Origin: an uncultured Gammaproteobacteria bacterium
Lineage (GTDB): Bacteria > Pseudomonadota > Gammaproteobacteria > Pseudomonadales > Pseudohongiellaceae
Direction of reading: 5' to 3'
DNA: 34,922 nt
Assembly (NCBI GenBank): GCA_913054495.1
Contig: CAJXIY010000024.1
Coordinates: forward strand, 1 to 34,922
The notes under the pieces are model-generated. The model had not been told where the DNA came from, searched no databases, and saw only the letters and a list, made by a program, of their open reading frames with translations. Made by a program: the position numbers and the translations under genes. Every line of letters starts with the position of its first letter. Position 1 is the stretch's first letter. Below, piece after piece: positions 1 through 8,522 of this stretch.

Positions 1-199
1 GCTGCGCCGGCCAAATAGCGAACTTTGGCAGAATCTACAATCTCGAAGAAATGTCCGCGCGATACGCAAATACTGCCTAGCCAATTCGGGAGTGCCACGC
101 GCCGATGTCGGAGCATGAACGGGCTGGTGTTTCAGGGCACTCCTGAGCGAACAATTCCAATGAGTCCTACTTTTCACAGGCCCATGATTTACGCGACCT

Positions 200-1201
200 A
201 TGTTTAGCCAAGCAGATGCGGATCAACTGCGAGAAAGTCTCCCTGCAATGGATTTCAGGGGCACCGAGTTTCACGATGACAGCGGATTACTCGGCGCTTA
301 CATAGATCACTATGGTCTCGATTTACGGAGTCAGGGCCGACCCGTCGGCCACCGTCTCGGCACCATCGAAAGCGCAGGCTTCAAGCTCGTCTGCCACTAC
401 TTCTGCCGTGACTCTTTGACTCAGCCCGGGCTTAATTCGGCAGAGAATCTGGTCGAGAATAGAGGCACAGCGTTTCTAGTCCATGGGTATTTTGATCACA
501 CCGGACTCTACCGACACCTGATCAGCTATGCTCTGGATGCAGGCTACGACGTCGTCATATTCGATCTGCCAGGCCACGGTCTTTCCAGTGGCCCTGTCGC
601 CAGCATCAATTCTTTCCAGGAATATGGTAAGGCCTTCGAGGATTGCCTTGCGCTGGCAGATGCACAGGAACTTGGACGGCCCTGGATCACTATAGGTCAG
701 AGTACAGGCGCCGCGGTCATCATCGATTCTCTTCTGCACAGCGACCTGGCCAGCCACTTCGAAATCCAACGCTACGTGTTACTGTGCCCACTATTGCGAC
801 CGAGCAACTGGACCTGGGGCAGGATGCTGTATGCGGTGTCGAGGTGGTTGCCCTACTCGAGCCGGCGCAGGTTTTCCAACAACAGTCACGACGTGGAATT
901 TCTTAAATTTCTGGAGTGGGACGATGCACTGCAGAGTCAGCGTTTGCCCAGAGAATGGGTCGCGGCGATGATCGACTATCAGCGTCGATTCGCCAAAGCG
1001 CCTGCATCAGATATCCCGCTTAGCATCGTCCAGGGCAGTGGAGATGGAACCGTTGACTGGCGCTTTAATCTGCGGAACTTGCAAAAAAAGTTTCCAAATT
1101 CGAAATCTTATCTGGTAGCCGATGCCAGACATCATCTGGTGAACGAATCACGAGAGTTTAGATCCAGGGTATTCACCGCAATCGCCAAATGCATTGGCTG
1201 A
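200..1201 (+). CDS. alpha/beta hydrolase, serine aminopeptidase/monoacylglycerol lipase-like
   Basis: 333-residue protein of the S33-type (Hydrolase_4) alpha/beta hydrolase fold. Visible elements are the oxyanion-hole HG turn (residues 95-96), FDLPGHGLSSG (121-131) after strand 4, the nucleophile elbow GQSTG (166-170, Ser168), a likely acid Asp282 in GSGDGTVDW, and the base His311 in ARHHLVNE. The full triad is therefore present. There is no signal peptide or membrane segment, so the enzyme is probably cytoplasmic. By family it hydrolyses a lipid or other ester; the substrate cannot be read from sequence. The ATG at 200 is chosen because the fold starts soon after it. The gene stands alone, followed by about 220 bases before the cold-shock gene. 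Fold confidence is high, substrate unknown. Confidence 0.85.
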   Translation: MFSQADADQLRESLPAMDFRGTEFHDDSGLLGAYIDHYGLDLRSQGRPVGHRLGTIESAGFKLVCHYFCRDSLTQPGLNSAENLVENRGTAFLVHGYFDHTGLYRHLISYALDAGYDVVIFDLPGHGLSSGPVASINSFQEYGKAFEDCLALADAQELGRPWITIGQSTGAAVIIDSLLHSDLASHFEIQRYVLLCPLLRPSNWTWGRMLYAVSRWLPYSSRRRFSNNSHDVEFLKFLEWDDALQSQRLPREWVAAMIDYQRRFAKAPASDIPLSIVQGSGDGTVDWRFNLRNLQKKFPNSKSYLVADARHHLVNESREFRSRVFTAIAKCIG

Positions 1202-1272
1202 CATTGGGGAGCCTATGATTAATCAGGAGTTGCTGCGGTGAGTGAGACAGCCTGCAGGAACTATAAGATGAA

Positions 1273-1300
1273 TGCCCCGGATTCATCAGTTTTCGGGGCA
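1273..1300. terminator. possible hairpin downstream of the hydrolase gene
   Basis: Perfect 7-bp inverted repeat TGCCCCG/CGGGGCA with a 14-base loop, about 70 bases after the hydrolase stop. No T-run follows on the plus strand, so intrinsic termination is uncertain. Confidence 0.25.
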
Positions 1301-1420
1301 AATTCAGTTTCCAACCAGTATTTAGGGGCGTAGACTGGAAATTCGGCCTGTTTCGAGTGCTAGGGGGGTGCTTGTTCAGCAGGCAGAAACTACGCAATTA
1401 TTTTAGAGTACGAGAGCAAT

Positions 1421-1630
1421 ATGTCAGACACAGTAGAAGGTACCGTGAAGTGGTTTAATGACGAGAAGGGATTTGGCTTCATAGAACAGGAAGGGGGCAA
1501 AGATGTGTTTGTTCACTTCAGCGCCATTAACGGTTCAGGAAGAAGAACGCTGCATGAAGGTCAAAAGGTGAATATGGAAGTCACCGCCGGCGAGAAAGGT
1601 CCACAGGCGGAAAACGTCACTCCGCTTTAA
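1421..1630 (+). CDS. cold-shock domain protein (CspA family)
   Basis: 69 residues, the usual length for a single cold-shock domain OB fold. The RNA-binding motifs are intact: KGFGFIE (RNP1, about residues 16-22) and DVFVHFS (RNP2, about 28-34), with the aromatic surface W11, F12, F18, F20, F30 and F33. Members bind single-stranded RNA and DNA and act as RNA chaperones or antiterminators. Which csp paralogue this is, and whether it is cold-induced, cannot be told from sequence: no clear cold box was seen upstream. The stop codon sits inside a small TCCGCT/AGCGGA hairpin (1621-1635) without a following T-run. It is convergent with rpiA. Confidence 0.93.
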   Translation: MSDTVEGTVKWFNDEKGFGFIEQEGGKDVFVHFSAINGSGRRTLHEGQKVNMEVTAGEKGPQAENVTPL

Positions 1631-1769
1631 GCGGAGGCTAAGCGCCTGTAGTCAGGAAGTTAGGTGCAGGCTTGATCAGGGAATTTCAGTCTCAATCAGG
1701 GCACCGGGCTGTGAGCACTTCACTACAGTCCAGGCAGTAAGCGCTATGTTCGTTCCGGGGCAGACAGTT

Positions 1770-2441
1770 TCAGGGCAGGTATGTCTTGACCCCCGAGTCT
1801 GTGCCCAGAATAAGCCTGTCCGCAGCCCGGACGGCAAACAACCCATTGCTAACCACCCCGGTAATTTGATTGATCTTCTGCTCCAGGTCCCTGGGGTCGA
1901 GGATCTCCAGGTTATAGATGTCCACAATGTGATTGCCGTTGTCGGTAACACACCCCTCTCGATACACCGGGTCTCCTCCCAATAACACCAGTTGTCTGGC
2001 GACATGACTGCGGGCCATGGGAATGACTTCTATGGGCAGCGGGAATTTTCCAAGTACCCCTACCATCTTCGATTCATCGGCTATACAGACAAACTCTTCC
2101 GCCACCGCCGCAATAATTTTTTCTCGAGTCAGTGCCGCACCCCCGCCCTTGATGAGCTGCAGGTGTTTGTTGGTTTCGTCCGCACCATCGACATAAACGG
2201 CGATAGCGCCGGCGCTATTAAGGTCATAAACCGGAATGCCGAGTTCTTTGAGTCGCCTGGCAGACTCATCGGAGCTGGCCACGGTGCCGGCAATTCTATG
2301 TTTGATTTTTCCCAGCTCTGCAATAAAGAAGTTGGCAGTGGATCCGGTGCCAACACCGATGATGGTGTCGTCTTCCAGTAATGTTTCGACGTACTCAAAT
2401 GCGGTGGCGGCGACGGCGCGTTTTAATTCATCTTGTGTCAT
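1770..2441 (-). CDS. rpiA: ribose-5-phosphate isomerase A
   Basis: 223 residues, close to the 219 of E. coli RpiA. It interconverts ribose 5-phosphate and ribulose 5-phosphate in the non-oxidative pentose phosphate pathway. Conserved motifs are present: [11 protein letters not shown] near residues 29-39 (phosphate loop), VASSDES near 54-60, DGADE near 89-93 (catalytic Asp/Glu) and [11 protein letters not shown] near 98-108 (catalytic Glu and Lys). It lies 9 bases after the psd stop on the same strand. AAGGA just before the ATG is a good ribosome binding site that overlaps the psd stop, so the two are probably translated from one transcript. Confidence 0.97.
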   Translation of the reverse strand: MTQDELKRAVAATAFEYVETLLEDDTIIGVGTGSTANFFIAELGKIKHRIAGTVASSDESARRLKELGIPVYDLNSAGAIAVYVDGADETNKHLQLIKGGGAALTREKIIAAVAEEFVCIADESKMVGVLGKFPLPIEVIPMARSHVARQLVLLGGDPVYREGCVTDNGNHIVDIYNLEILDPRDLEQKINQITGVVSNGLFAVRAADRLILGTDSGVKTYLP

Positions 2442-2450
2442 CGAGGGTCC

Positions 2451-3329
2451 TTAGACTGTGTTTTTAGCGTTGGCGTCAACGCCGTTTATGCGACCAAGCA
2501 ATTGGCCCATTCTAACAGGAGTCTGCGCTTTCAAATCCGGTTCCAGCGTAATCGCGCCGTGAGCAAAAAGGACGATTACCGTCGAACCCAATTTGAAGCG
2601 GCCCATTTCGCTACCCCTCGCTATTTCGATCGGTGGGCTGTGTTCGCTGTAGTCGGTGCTGCGGATTGCACCGGTGCCTGCGGTGGTGCCAACCTGGCCG
2701 GACCATATGGTTTCGATCCCGGAGACTATCATTGCGCCAACCAGGATAACTGCCATGGCTCCTGCGTCCGTATGAAACAGGCACACGACTCTCTCGTTGC
2801 GGGCGAATAAATTGGGGATTCTTCTGGCAGTCGCCTGGTTGACCGAAAACAATCTCCCCGGAATGTAGATCATCTTATGCAGGCGCCCGCCGAGTGGCAT
2901 GTGCACCCGATGGTAGTCTCTGGGGGAGAGATAGACGGTGGCGAAACAGCCCTCCTGAAACTGTGCAGCCAAATTCGATTCGCCCCCCAGTAGCGCTTCA
3001 AGCGAGAAGAAGCGGCTTTTTGCCTGTAACAGATTATTACTGATGGCTCCCAACTGGCTGATGGCACCGTCGGCTGGACACAGGATTGCGCCGCTGACGT
3101 TTGCAGCAGGCCTGGCGCCAGGCGTGAGTTCTCGGGTGAAGAAGGCATTAAAATTTTTAAACTGGTGAATATCTTCGATCTTGGATTCGGACAGGTCCAC
3201 ATTGTAGCGCTTGACAAAAATCCGGATGAGCTGGTTTTTGAAGAGCCTGCCGTCGGCGAGTTTCCCCGCCAGGTAGGAAATGAGATGTTGCGGCACGATG
3301 TACTGAAGTAACACAAACAGGGTTGACAT
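2451..3329 (-). CDS. psd: phosphatidylserine decarboxylase proenzyme
   Basis: Decarboxylates phosphatidylserine to phosphatidylethanolamine at the inner membrane. The proenzyme cleaves itself at the Gly-Ser bond of LGST (residues 247-250 from this start), leaving a small pyruvoyl alpha chain and a larger beta chain; LGST is intact here. Other conserved features are PADG (the Asp of the autocleavage triad) and SPRDYHRVHMP (the His of the triad). The ATG at 3329 is preferred because MSTLFVLLQYIVPQ aligns with the E. coli N-terminus and AAAAGAG precedes it; a GTG at 3347 would add six residues. The protein is about 292 residues (E. coli 322). It follows rhdA by 33 bases and precedes rpiA, suggesting one operon. 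Confidence 0.96.
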   Translation of the reverse strand: MSTLFVLLQYIVPQHLISYLAGKLADGRLFKNQLIRIFVKRYNVDLSESKIEDIHQFKNFNAFFTRELTPGARPAANVSGAILCPADGAISQLGAISNNLLQAKSRFFSLEALLGGESNLAAQFQEGCFATVYLSPRDYHRVHMPLGGRLHKMIYIPGRLFSVNQATARRIPNLFARNERVVCLFHTDAGAMAVILVGAMIVSGIETIWSGQVGTTAGTGAIRSTDYSEHSPPIEIARGSEMGRFKLGSTVIVLFAHGAITLEPDLKAQTPVRMGQLLGRINGVDANAKNTV

Positions 3330-3362
3330 AAGTGACTCTTTTACCACTGCCTAGCAGGCTCT

Positions 3363-4184
3363 TTAAAGTGTCTCTATGGGTGTGTCTGGACTGTTTCCCC
3401 ATTCAGACCAGGAGCCATCGTAGGCTTTGATGTTCAGCCCCAATGCCTTACCCACCAGGTAAGATAACCCCGATCTGTGGTGAGACAGGCAATGGGTAAC
3501 GATGTTTTTCCCCTTGCCGATGCCCAGAGCCTGCAATTGTCTCTCTAATTCTGCCAGGGGCCGCAAACGCAGGTCATTATCGCGGTCCATCAGCGCCAGC
3601 CAATCGAGATTGACAGCGCCCGGTATATGGCCATTGCGCAAGGCGGTAATTTTGCTGCCGTCGAACTCTTCCGCGGATCTTGCATCCCAAACGATGAAAT
3701 TCGAATTTCCTATTTGATCGATGATTTCATCAATATCCGTAAGCAGTTCACGATTGATATTGGCCTTAAAATCTGTCGGCGCGGAAGCGGCCATGCCGGC
3801 ATCCACGGGGAGTCCGGATCTTATCCAGGCCACCAGGCCGCCATTGAGAAAGGAGTAATGACGATGGCCGATGATGTCCAGGGTCCAAAGCAATCTACCT
3901 GCCCAGCCACCGCCTTCGTCGTCATAGGCGATGACGTGGCAATCCTCCCGCAACCCTGCGCGGGAAAGGACGGCGCTTAGCTGTTCGGCACTGGGCAACT
4001 TGCCAGTGGCTGGACCTATTGTCGTAACCAGCTCCGAGGGCCTGATGAGAGCAGAGCCGGGGATGTGCGCCGCCGAGAATACCTGCTGCTGACAGACTGA
4101 TATCAGCAGCAGTTCCTCACTTGGCAGCAGCGGCTGCAATTCGGCGGGCTCCAGAATTAATGGTAGTAGCGCTTGTGAGTTCAT
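3363..4184 (-). CDS. rhdA: thiosulfate sulfurtransferase (rhodanese), RhdA type
   Basis: Two-domain rhodanese. The N-terminal inactive domain carries the HIPGS and YDDEGGGWAGR signatures. The C-terminal active domain ends in the loop CLSHHRSG with catalytic Cys222 (this start). The two His in that loop match Azotobacter/Pseudomonas RhdA (CQTHHRSG) rather than the SseA or mammalian loop, so a thiosulfate:cyanide sulfurtransferase-type activity in sulfane-sulfur handling is expected. WSEWGN near the C-terminus is also shared with RhdA. The ATG at 4184 (MNSQALLPLILEPAEL) fits the family and has GTGGAA upstream; an ATG at 4217 would add 11 residues. It sits between rsgA and psd on the minus strand, as in Pseudomonas, but without the motAB genes I recall at this point there. 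Confidence 0.93.
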   Translation of the reverse strand: MNSQALLPLILEPAELQPLLPSEELLLISVCQQQVFSAAHIPGSALIRPSELVTTIGPATGKLPSAEQLSAVLSRAGLREDCHVIAYDDEGGGWAGRLLWTLDIIGHRHYSFLNGGLVAWIRSGLPVDAGMAASAPTDFKANINRELLTDIDEIIDQIGNSNFIVWDARSAEEFDGSKITALRNGHIPGAVNLDWLALMDRDNDLRLRPLAELERQLQALGIGKGKNIVTHCLSHHRSGLSYLVGKALGLNIKAYDGSWSEWGNSPDTPIETL

Positions 4185-4288
4185 ACTTGTTCCACGTGCA
4201 ATCCCGCTGCTGCCCATTCTACCAGGAAGCCGCCTTGATCTATGGTCGCTCTGAAGGCCAGAGATATTGAATACTTAATCAGAGGGCC

Positions 4289-5296
4289 CTATTTACTCTC
4301 TATGGATTGGAGTATTTGAAAATAACTTGCCAGTCGCTGCGGATGAATTTCTGCCGCCACCACTGCTTGCTGGATAACGCAATCGGGTTCCGTCCGGTGG
4401 GAGCAATCCCGGAATTTGCAACGACCTGCCAGTGACTTCATTTCTCTGAAGCCGTCGAATAACTGCTGCTGAGATACCTGGCCAAGGCTAAATTCCCGAA
4501 TTCCAGGCGAGTCGATGAGGTCATAGTGTGACAGGTGGAAGAGTTTCGCGGTGGTGGTGGTGTGAGTGCCCTGGTCATGGGCAGTCGACAGCGCACCGAC
4601 CTCGGCTATGGTCTCGAGTCCGAAACGATTGATCAGCGCAGACTTGCCCACACCAGACTGGCCCACCAGCACCGTGGTTTTCCCATTCAGAGCGGCCTCC
4701 AGAGACTCTATACCCCTGCCATCGCTGGCGCATACCCGATGTACTTCATAGCCAACTTGCTCGTATATAGACAACATCTTGTCCATTTCCTCAGCCTTTT
4801 CATTTTCCAGCAGATCGAGTTTGTTCATCACCAGCAGGGCTTGTAGGTGGAGGCTCTCGATCGCCACCAGGTACCTGTCGATCAGGTTCATGAAGGGCTG
4901 TGGGAGAGGCGCGATGACCAGCAAGACGATATCGACATTGGAGGCGACCAGCTTCATATCGCCTGCTGCATTGAGACGACCGAAAAGACTCTTGCGGTCT
5001 CCCAAGGCCAGGATAATGCCGGTCTCTGCTTCGCCTTGCTTCCAGACGACGAGATCGCCGGTAACCAGTGCCGGCAGATTTGCGCGTTGGTGGCATCGAA
5101 TGATTTCACCGCCGGCAGCGAGATCAAGATTTTCCACATCCAGTTGCTGTCCGAAGTGGCTAATGATGCGACCGTTGCATCGAGATTGAAGGGCTCCCGC
5201 AATGGAATCTCCTGATTCCTCATTGGAAATTAGCTCGCTCTTCTGTTTTTCAGCAATTCTTGCTGCCTGGGCTCTACTAAGCTTACGTTTGGTCAT
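4289..5296 (-). CDS. rsgA: ribosome small subunit-dependent GTPase A
   Basis: Late-stage 30S assembly GTPase. The order of motifs is circularly permuted as expected: an OB-fold N-terminal region, NKLD (G4), then GQSGVGKS (G1, P-loop), DSPG (G3), then a C-terminal zinc finger [14 protein letters not shown]. The basic N-terminus [14 protein letters not shown] matches family starts, so the ATG at 5296 is used; the reading frame stays open to 5440 but that extension runs into the orn promoter region. About 335 residues. The TAG stop lies inside a repeat-like sequence (TAGGGCCCTCTGATTAA, 4275-4291, read on the minus strand). Divergent from orn, as in many gammaproteobacteria. Confidence 0.96.
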   Translation of the reverse strand: MTKRKLSRAQAARIAEKQKSELISNEESGDSIAGALQSRCNGRIISHFGQQLDVENLDLAAGGEIIRCHQRANLPALVTGDLVVWKQGEAETGIILALGDRKSLFGRLNAAGDMKLVASNVDIVLLVIAPLPQPFMNLIDRYLVAIESLHLQALLVMNKLDLLENEKAEEMDKMLSIYEQVGYEVHRVCASDGRGIESLEAALNGKTTVLVGQSGVGKSALINRFGLETIAEVGALSTAHDQGTHTTTTAKLFHLSHYDLIDSPGIREFSLGQVSQQQLFDGFREMKSLAGRCKFRDCSHRTEPDCVIQQAVVAAEIHPQRLASYFQILQSIESK

Positions 5297-5371
5297 CACT
5301 CGTCTTTGATGATTGCACGTTATTGTGCATCGGCGAGCGGGGATTATTGCATATTCCCTATGTTGAAGCTT

Positions 5372-5380
5372 TGCTACAAT
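5372..5380 (+). promoter_or_regulatory. extended -10 promoter candidate for orn
   Basis: TGCTACAAT is a TGn-extended -10 (TACAAT at 5375-5380) about 50 bases before the orn ATG. No good -35 stands at 16-18 bases. The same word TTTGCTACAAT occurs upstream of the DAHP synthase gene. Confidence 0.4.
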
Positions 5381-5430
5381 CTCCAATGGTCGCAATGGAA
5401 GTAGGCGTGGAGTGCAGAGGTGCCCTATCA

Positions 5431-5973
5431 ATGGAGACAAACCTGAATTTAATTTGGCTGGATCTGGAAATGACCGGATTGCTGCCGGCGACCGATGTGA
5501 TTATTGAAATCGCTACACTGATTACCGATGCGCAACTGAATATTCTTGCCGAGGGACCGGTGCTGGCAATCAAGCAATCGGATGCTGCGCTGGCGGCTAT
5601 GGATGACTGGAATCAGCAGCATCATGGCGCCTCCGGTCTGATTGAGAGAGTCAAACAGTCCGCTATCGACGCGAGGGAAGCGGAACGCCAAACCCTCGAT
5701 TTCCTGAATCAGCATATAGGCAAAAACGCATCTCCACTCTGCGGTAACAGCATCTGCCAGGATCGTCGCTTCATGGCCAACTACATGCCCGAACTCGAGG
5801 CATTTTTTCACTACCGTAATCTCGATGTGAGTTCGGTGAAAGAACTGGTTCGTAGATGGAAACCCGAGCTTCTAGAGGGGCTTGTTAAACAAGGCGCGCA
5901 CCAGGCAATGGATGACATCAAGGATTCTATTGCCGAGTTGAAATACTACCGGGTGCATTTTTTTAAGGACTAA
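5431..5973 (+). CDS. orn: oligoribonuclease
   Basis: 180 residues, the normal length of Orn, a DEDDh-family 3'-5' exonuclease that degrades the 2-5 nt products of RNA decay and pGpG from c-di-GMP turnover. Active-site motifs are WLDLEMTGL (ExoI, Asp and Glu), [11 protein letters not shown] (ExoII) and the ExoIII region ending [11 protein letters not shown] (His and Asp). The ATG at 5431 is chosen because [16 protein letters not shown] matches family starts; the frame stays open upstream to 5323. The AGAGG ribosome binding site at 5416-5420 lies inside a copy of a dispersed repeat motif (CAGAGGTGCCCTA). Convergent with queG downstream. Confidence 0.97.
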   Translation: METNLNLIWLDLEMTGLLPATDVIIEIATLITDAQLNILAEGPVLAIKQSDAALAAMDDWNQQHHGASGLIERVKQSAIDAREAERQTLDFLNQHIGKNASPLCGNSICQDRRFMANYMPELEAFFHYRNLDVSSVKELVRRWKPELLEGLVKQGAHQAMDDIKDSIAELKYYRVHFFKD

Positions 5974-5984
5974 ACCACAACCGT

Positions 5985-6011
5985 TCTCGGCAGATATAAG
6001 ACTCGCCGAGA
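5985..6011. terminator. hairpin between convergent orn and queG
   Basis: Perfect 7-bp inverted repeat TCTCGGC/GCCGAGA with a 13-base loop, 12 bases after the orn stop. It lacks a clear T-run, so it may end transcription poorly or protect 3' ends. Confidence 0.35.
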
Positions 6012-6035
6012 CATCACTGTATTATTCACAGCCTG

Positions 6036-7094
6036 CTAGTGCCGATGTTGATCGAGAGCCCACTGCACATGCTCCCGGACCAGCGCAGACGGGTGATCGA
6101 CTTTGCGTTGCAGGGCTGCCACGACTTTATCTGTGCGGCGGGCATTGCCCAGGGCCACCGCAATATTCCTTAACCAGCACTCGTAACCGATCCGACGAAT
6201 CGGCGAGCCTTCTGTGTTGTCCAAAAACTCCTGCTCGGTCCAGGCAAACAGCTCCCGCAATTCCACATCATCCAATCTATGTCTGGGCGTGAAGTCCGCT
6301 TCCTGCGTCTTCTTGGTAAATTTATTCCATGGACAAACAAGCTGGCAGTCGTCACAGCCAAAAATACGGTTGCCCATGGGCTTGCGAAGGTTTTCCGGGA
6401 TGGCGCCACGCAGTTCGATAGTGAGATAGGAGATGCATTTTGTTGCATCCAGAAGATTGGGCCCGACGAAGGCGTTGGTAGGGCAAATATCCATACAGGC
6501 AGTGCAGCTGCCGCAGTGGTCTGTCGCCGGTTGATCGACTGGCAGTGGCAAGTCGGTAAAGAGTTCTCCCAGGAAAAACCAGGATCCGACTCGCTTGTTG
6601 ATCAACATGGTGTTCTTGCCGATCCAGCCGAGGCCGGATTTCTCCGCCAGGGCCCGCTCCAGCACCGGAGCAGTGTCCACAAATGCCCGATATCCAAAGG
6701 CGCCCGCTGCTTTTTCGATCTTCGATGCCAGGCCCTGCAAGCGCTTTCTGATTAGCTTGTGATAATCCCGGCCACGGGCGTAACGGGCGACATAGGCTTT
6801 GCCGCTGTCATTAACCGGATCGAGCGAATTCCCGGTATCCGTGGCATAGTCCATGCGTACACAGATCACTCTGAGTGTTCCGGGGTGCAACTCTGCCGGG
6901 TTGCGACGTTTATCGCGGTTCCGAGCCATGTAATGCATGTCGCCATGGTAGTTTTTCTCAAGCCACGACTCCAGGTGATCGGCGTGGGTGTCCAAGTCTA
7001 TATCCGCGATAGCGACCTGTTGAAAGCCCAACTCCCGTCCCCATCGTTTGATGTCCTTGGCCAGCAGTGAAAAATCGAGCGTAGTCATGGTCAT
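6036..7094 (-). CDS. queG: epoxyqueuosine reductase
   Basis: Last step of queuosine tRNA modification: cobalamin- and Fe-S-dependent reduction of epoxyqueuosine to queuosine. The family core VDTAPVLERALAEKSGLGW is present, with the conserved catalytic Asp. Two [4Fe-4S] motifs follow: CGSCTACMDICP and CDDCQLVCP. A C-terminal HEAT-like tail ends the protein, giving about 352 residues. The ATG at 7094 is one base after the TAA of the upstream aminotransferase gene (TAATATG), which points to translational coupling; an ATG two codons further in is also possible. The TAG stop falls within CTAGCAGGCTGT, a copy of a repeated gene-end motif. The gene is convergent with orn. Confidence 0.96.
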   Translation of the reverse strand: MTMTTLDFSLLAKDIKRWGRELGFQQVAIADIDLDTHADHLESWLEKNYHGDMHYMARNRDKRRNPAELHPGTLRVICVRMDYATDTGNSLDPVNDSGKAYVARYARGRDYHKLIRKRLQGLASKIEKAAGAFGYRAFVDTAPVLERALAEKSGLGWIGKNTMLINKRVGSWFFLGELFTDLPLPVDQPATDHCGSCTACMDICPTNAFVGPNLLDATKCISYLTIELRGAIPENLRKPMGNRIFGCDDCQLVCPWNKFTKKTQEADFTPRHRLDDVELRELFAWTEQEFLDNTEGSPIRRIGYECWLRNIAVALGNARRTDKVVAALQRKVDHPSALVREHVQWALDQHRH

Positions 7095-7095
7095 A

Positions 7096-8259
7096 TTATA
7101 ACTTGCAAAGAATCGCAGCGGCTTGCTCGAGAGTGGCATCGTCCTTGCAAAAGCAAAAGCGGAATATCTTGTTTGCCGGGGGAGTCTCGTAGAACGGTGC
7201 CAGCGGTATGGCGGCCACTCCTTTTTCCTGGGTCAGGTAGTTGGCAAACTCCACATCGGGCATGTCGCTTATTTCGCTGTAGTCCACCAGTTGAAAGTAA
7301 GTGCCCTTCGAAGGCGTAAATTTCAGTCTGGAGTTCGCAATTAGCCGACAAAAAGTATCGCGCTTTGCCTCATAAAATTTCGGCAATTGCTGGGTATGCT
7401 GGGGGCATTCGGCCATGAAATCGGCGATCGCATACTGCACGAAGCTGGAGGTGGTAAAGGTAACAAACTGGTGTACTTTCCTGAATTCCTCGGTAAGCAC
7501 CTGAGGCGCCACGCAGTAGGCGAGTTTCCAGCCGGTTGCGTGATAGGTTTTACCAAATGAGAAAACCGGGAAGCTTTTATGCTTGAGCTCATCGTGACCT
7601 AATACACTCTGGTGAGTGAGGCCGCCATAGACCATGTGCTCATAGACTTCATCGGAGAGCACGAGAATTTGTCGGTCCCGGATTAACGCCGCCAGCTTGT
7701 CGAGGTCATCTCTGGCCAGGATCGAGCCGCAGGGATTATGGGGGGTGTTGATAACGATCAGGCGGGTATTTTCGGTAACGGCCTGTGCAGCACGATCCCA
7801 ATCGATCTTGTATTCCGGCAGGGAAAGAGGCACATGCACCGCCCTTGCACCCGCCAATAGTATGGCTGACTCATAGGAGTCGTAAGCAGGATCGAAAACG
7901 ATGACTTCGTCACCGTCGCTGACCGTCGCCTGGATGGCGTCAAACAAGGCCTCGGTGGCACCAGAGGTGACGGTTATTTCAGTTTCCGGGTTGGCAGAAT
8001 GCTGGTAAAGCAACTTGAGCTTCTCGGCGATCTGTTCTCGCAAGCCGGGGATTCCGGCCATGGGCGGGTATTGATTCTTGCGATCGTAAAGATATTTGGT
8101 GACTAACTCTTTTAACCGATCCGGACAATCAAAATCAGGGAATCCTTGTGAAAGATTGATGGCACCATAATCCTGGGCCATCTTCGACATCACCGTGAAA
8201 ATCGTCGTGCCAACATCGGGTAATTTGCTTTGCAAGGGAGCCTCTGAACCAGTATCCAT
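7096..8259 (-). CDS. methionine aminotransferase, YbdL-like (PLP, class I/II)
   Basis: 387 residues, a fold-type I PLP aminotransferase. It resembles E. coli YbdL along its length: SKLPDVGTTIFTVMS at the start, NLSQGFPDFDCP, PPMAGIPGLREQIA, FDPAYDSYE, NTPHNPCG, SDEVYEHM, the PLP-lysine motif SFGKTYHATGWK, and GTYFQLVDYS near the end. YbdL prefers methionine, histidine and phenylalanine as amino donors; a role in methionine salvage or keto-acid transamination is inferred. It is the first gene of a two-gene unit with queG. Upstream lies a hairpin and a small repeat element. Confidence 0.9.
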   Translation of the reverse strand: MDTGSEAPLQSKLPDVGTTIFTVMSKMAQDYGAINLSQGFPDFDCPDRLKELVTKYLYDRKNQYPPMAGIPGLREQIAEKLKLLYQHSANPETEITVTSGATEALFDAIQATVSDGDEVIVFDPAYDSYESAILLAGARAVHVPLSLPEYKIDWDRAAQAVTENTRLIVINTPHNPCGSILARDDLDKLAALIRDRQILVLSDEVYEHMVYGGLTHQSVLGHDELKHKSFPVFSFGKTYHATGWKLAYCVAPQVLTEEFRKVHQFVTFTTSSFVQYAIADFMAECPQHTQQLPKFYEAKRDTFCRLIANSRLKFTPSKGTYFQLVDYSEISDMPDVEFANYLTQEKGVAAIPLAPFYETPPANKIFRFCFCKDDATLEQAAAILCKL

Positions 8260-8292
8260 TATCCCATGATGGCATAAGCAGTTCGATGACAG

Positions 8293-8327
8293 CTAGGGCA
8301 TCACTGCATTGTTCAGAGGTGCCCTAG
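8293..8327. repeat. hairpin copy of the AGGGCACCTCTGA repeat motif
   Basis: Perfect 8-bp arms CTAGGGCA (8293-8300) and TGCCCTAG (8320-8327). The right part read on the minus strand is CTAGGGCACCTCTGAACAA, matching a motif found at many other gene boundaries here. It abuts and slightly overlaps the inverted-end element at 8325. Confidence 0.5.
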
Positions 8328-8470
8328 CAGACTGTTGAAAAACTCTCAGCCGGCACAATACTGCGTTAAGATATGGCTCAAAATGCTCATTTACACTGTG
8401 TAAACTCCGCTTTCTCGCCAGATCTTGCCTTGTCTTGCACTCGACTGATAGCTTTTCAACAGCTTGCTAA
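8325..8470. mobile_element. 146-bp MITE-like element with imperfect inverted ends
   Basis: The left end TAGCAGACTGTTGAAAA (8325-8341) and the reverse complement of the right end TAGCAAGCTGTTGAAAA agree at 15 of 17 positions. There is no open reading frame of note inside. The interior contains a 13-bp palindrome TTACACTGTGTAA (8391-8403). Single copies of the same end sequence occur near 3351, 6024, 20255 and 21322. It fills most of the 263-base gap between the aminotransferase and tolC genes. Autonomous mobility is not implied; it could be a non-autonomous element or an extragenic palindrome. Confidence 0.55.
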
Positions 8471-8522
8471 GCCGACCTCGGTACTGCGTCCTCGCCTTGC
8501 TGGGCCGGTGGTTAACGGCGGA

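Noticed and set aside
25..207. 60-codon plus-strand frame at the left edge
   Set aside because: No recognisable motif, no ribosome binding site, and it overlaps the start of the well-supported hydrolase. A short in-frame end (AAPAK then TAG) at 1-18 might be the tail of an upstream gene but is too short to call.
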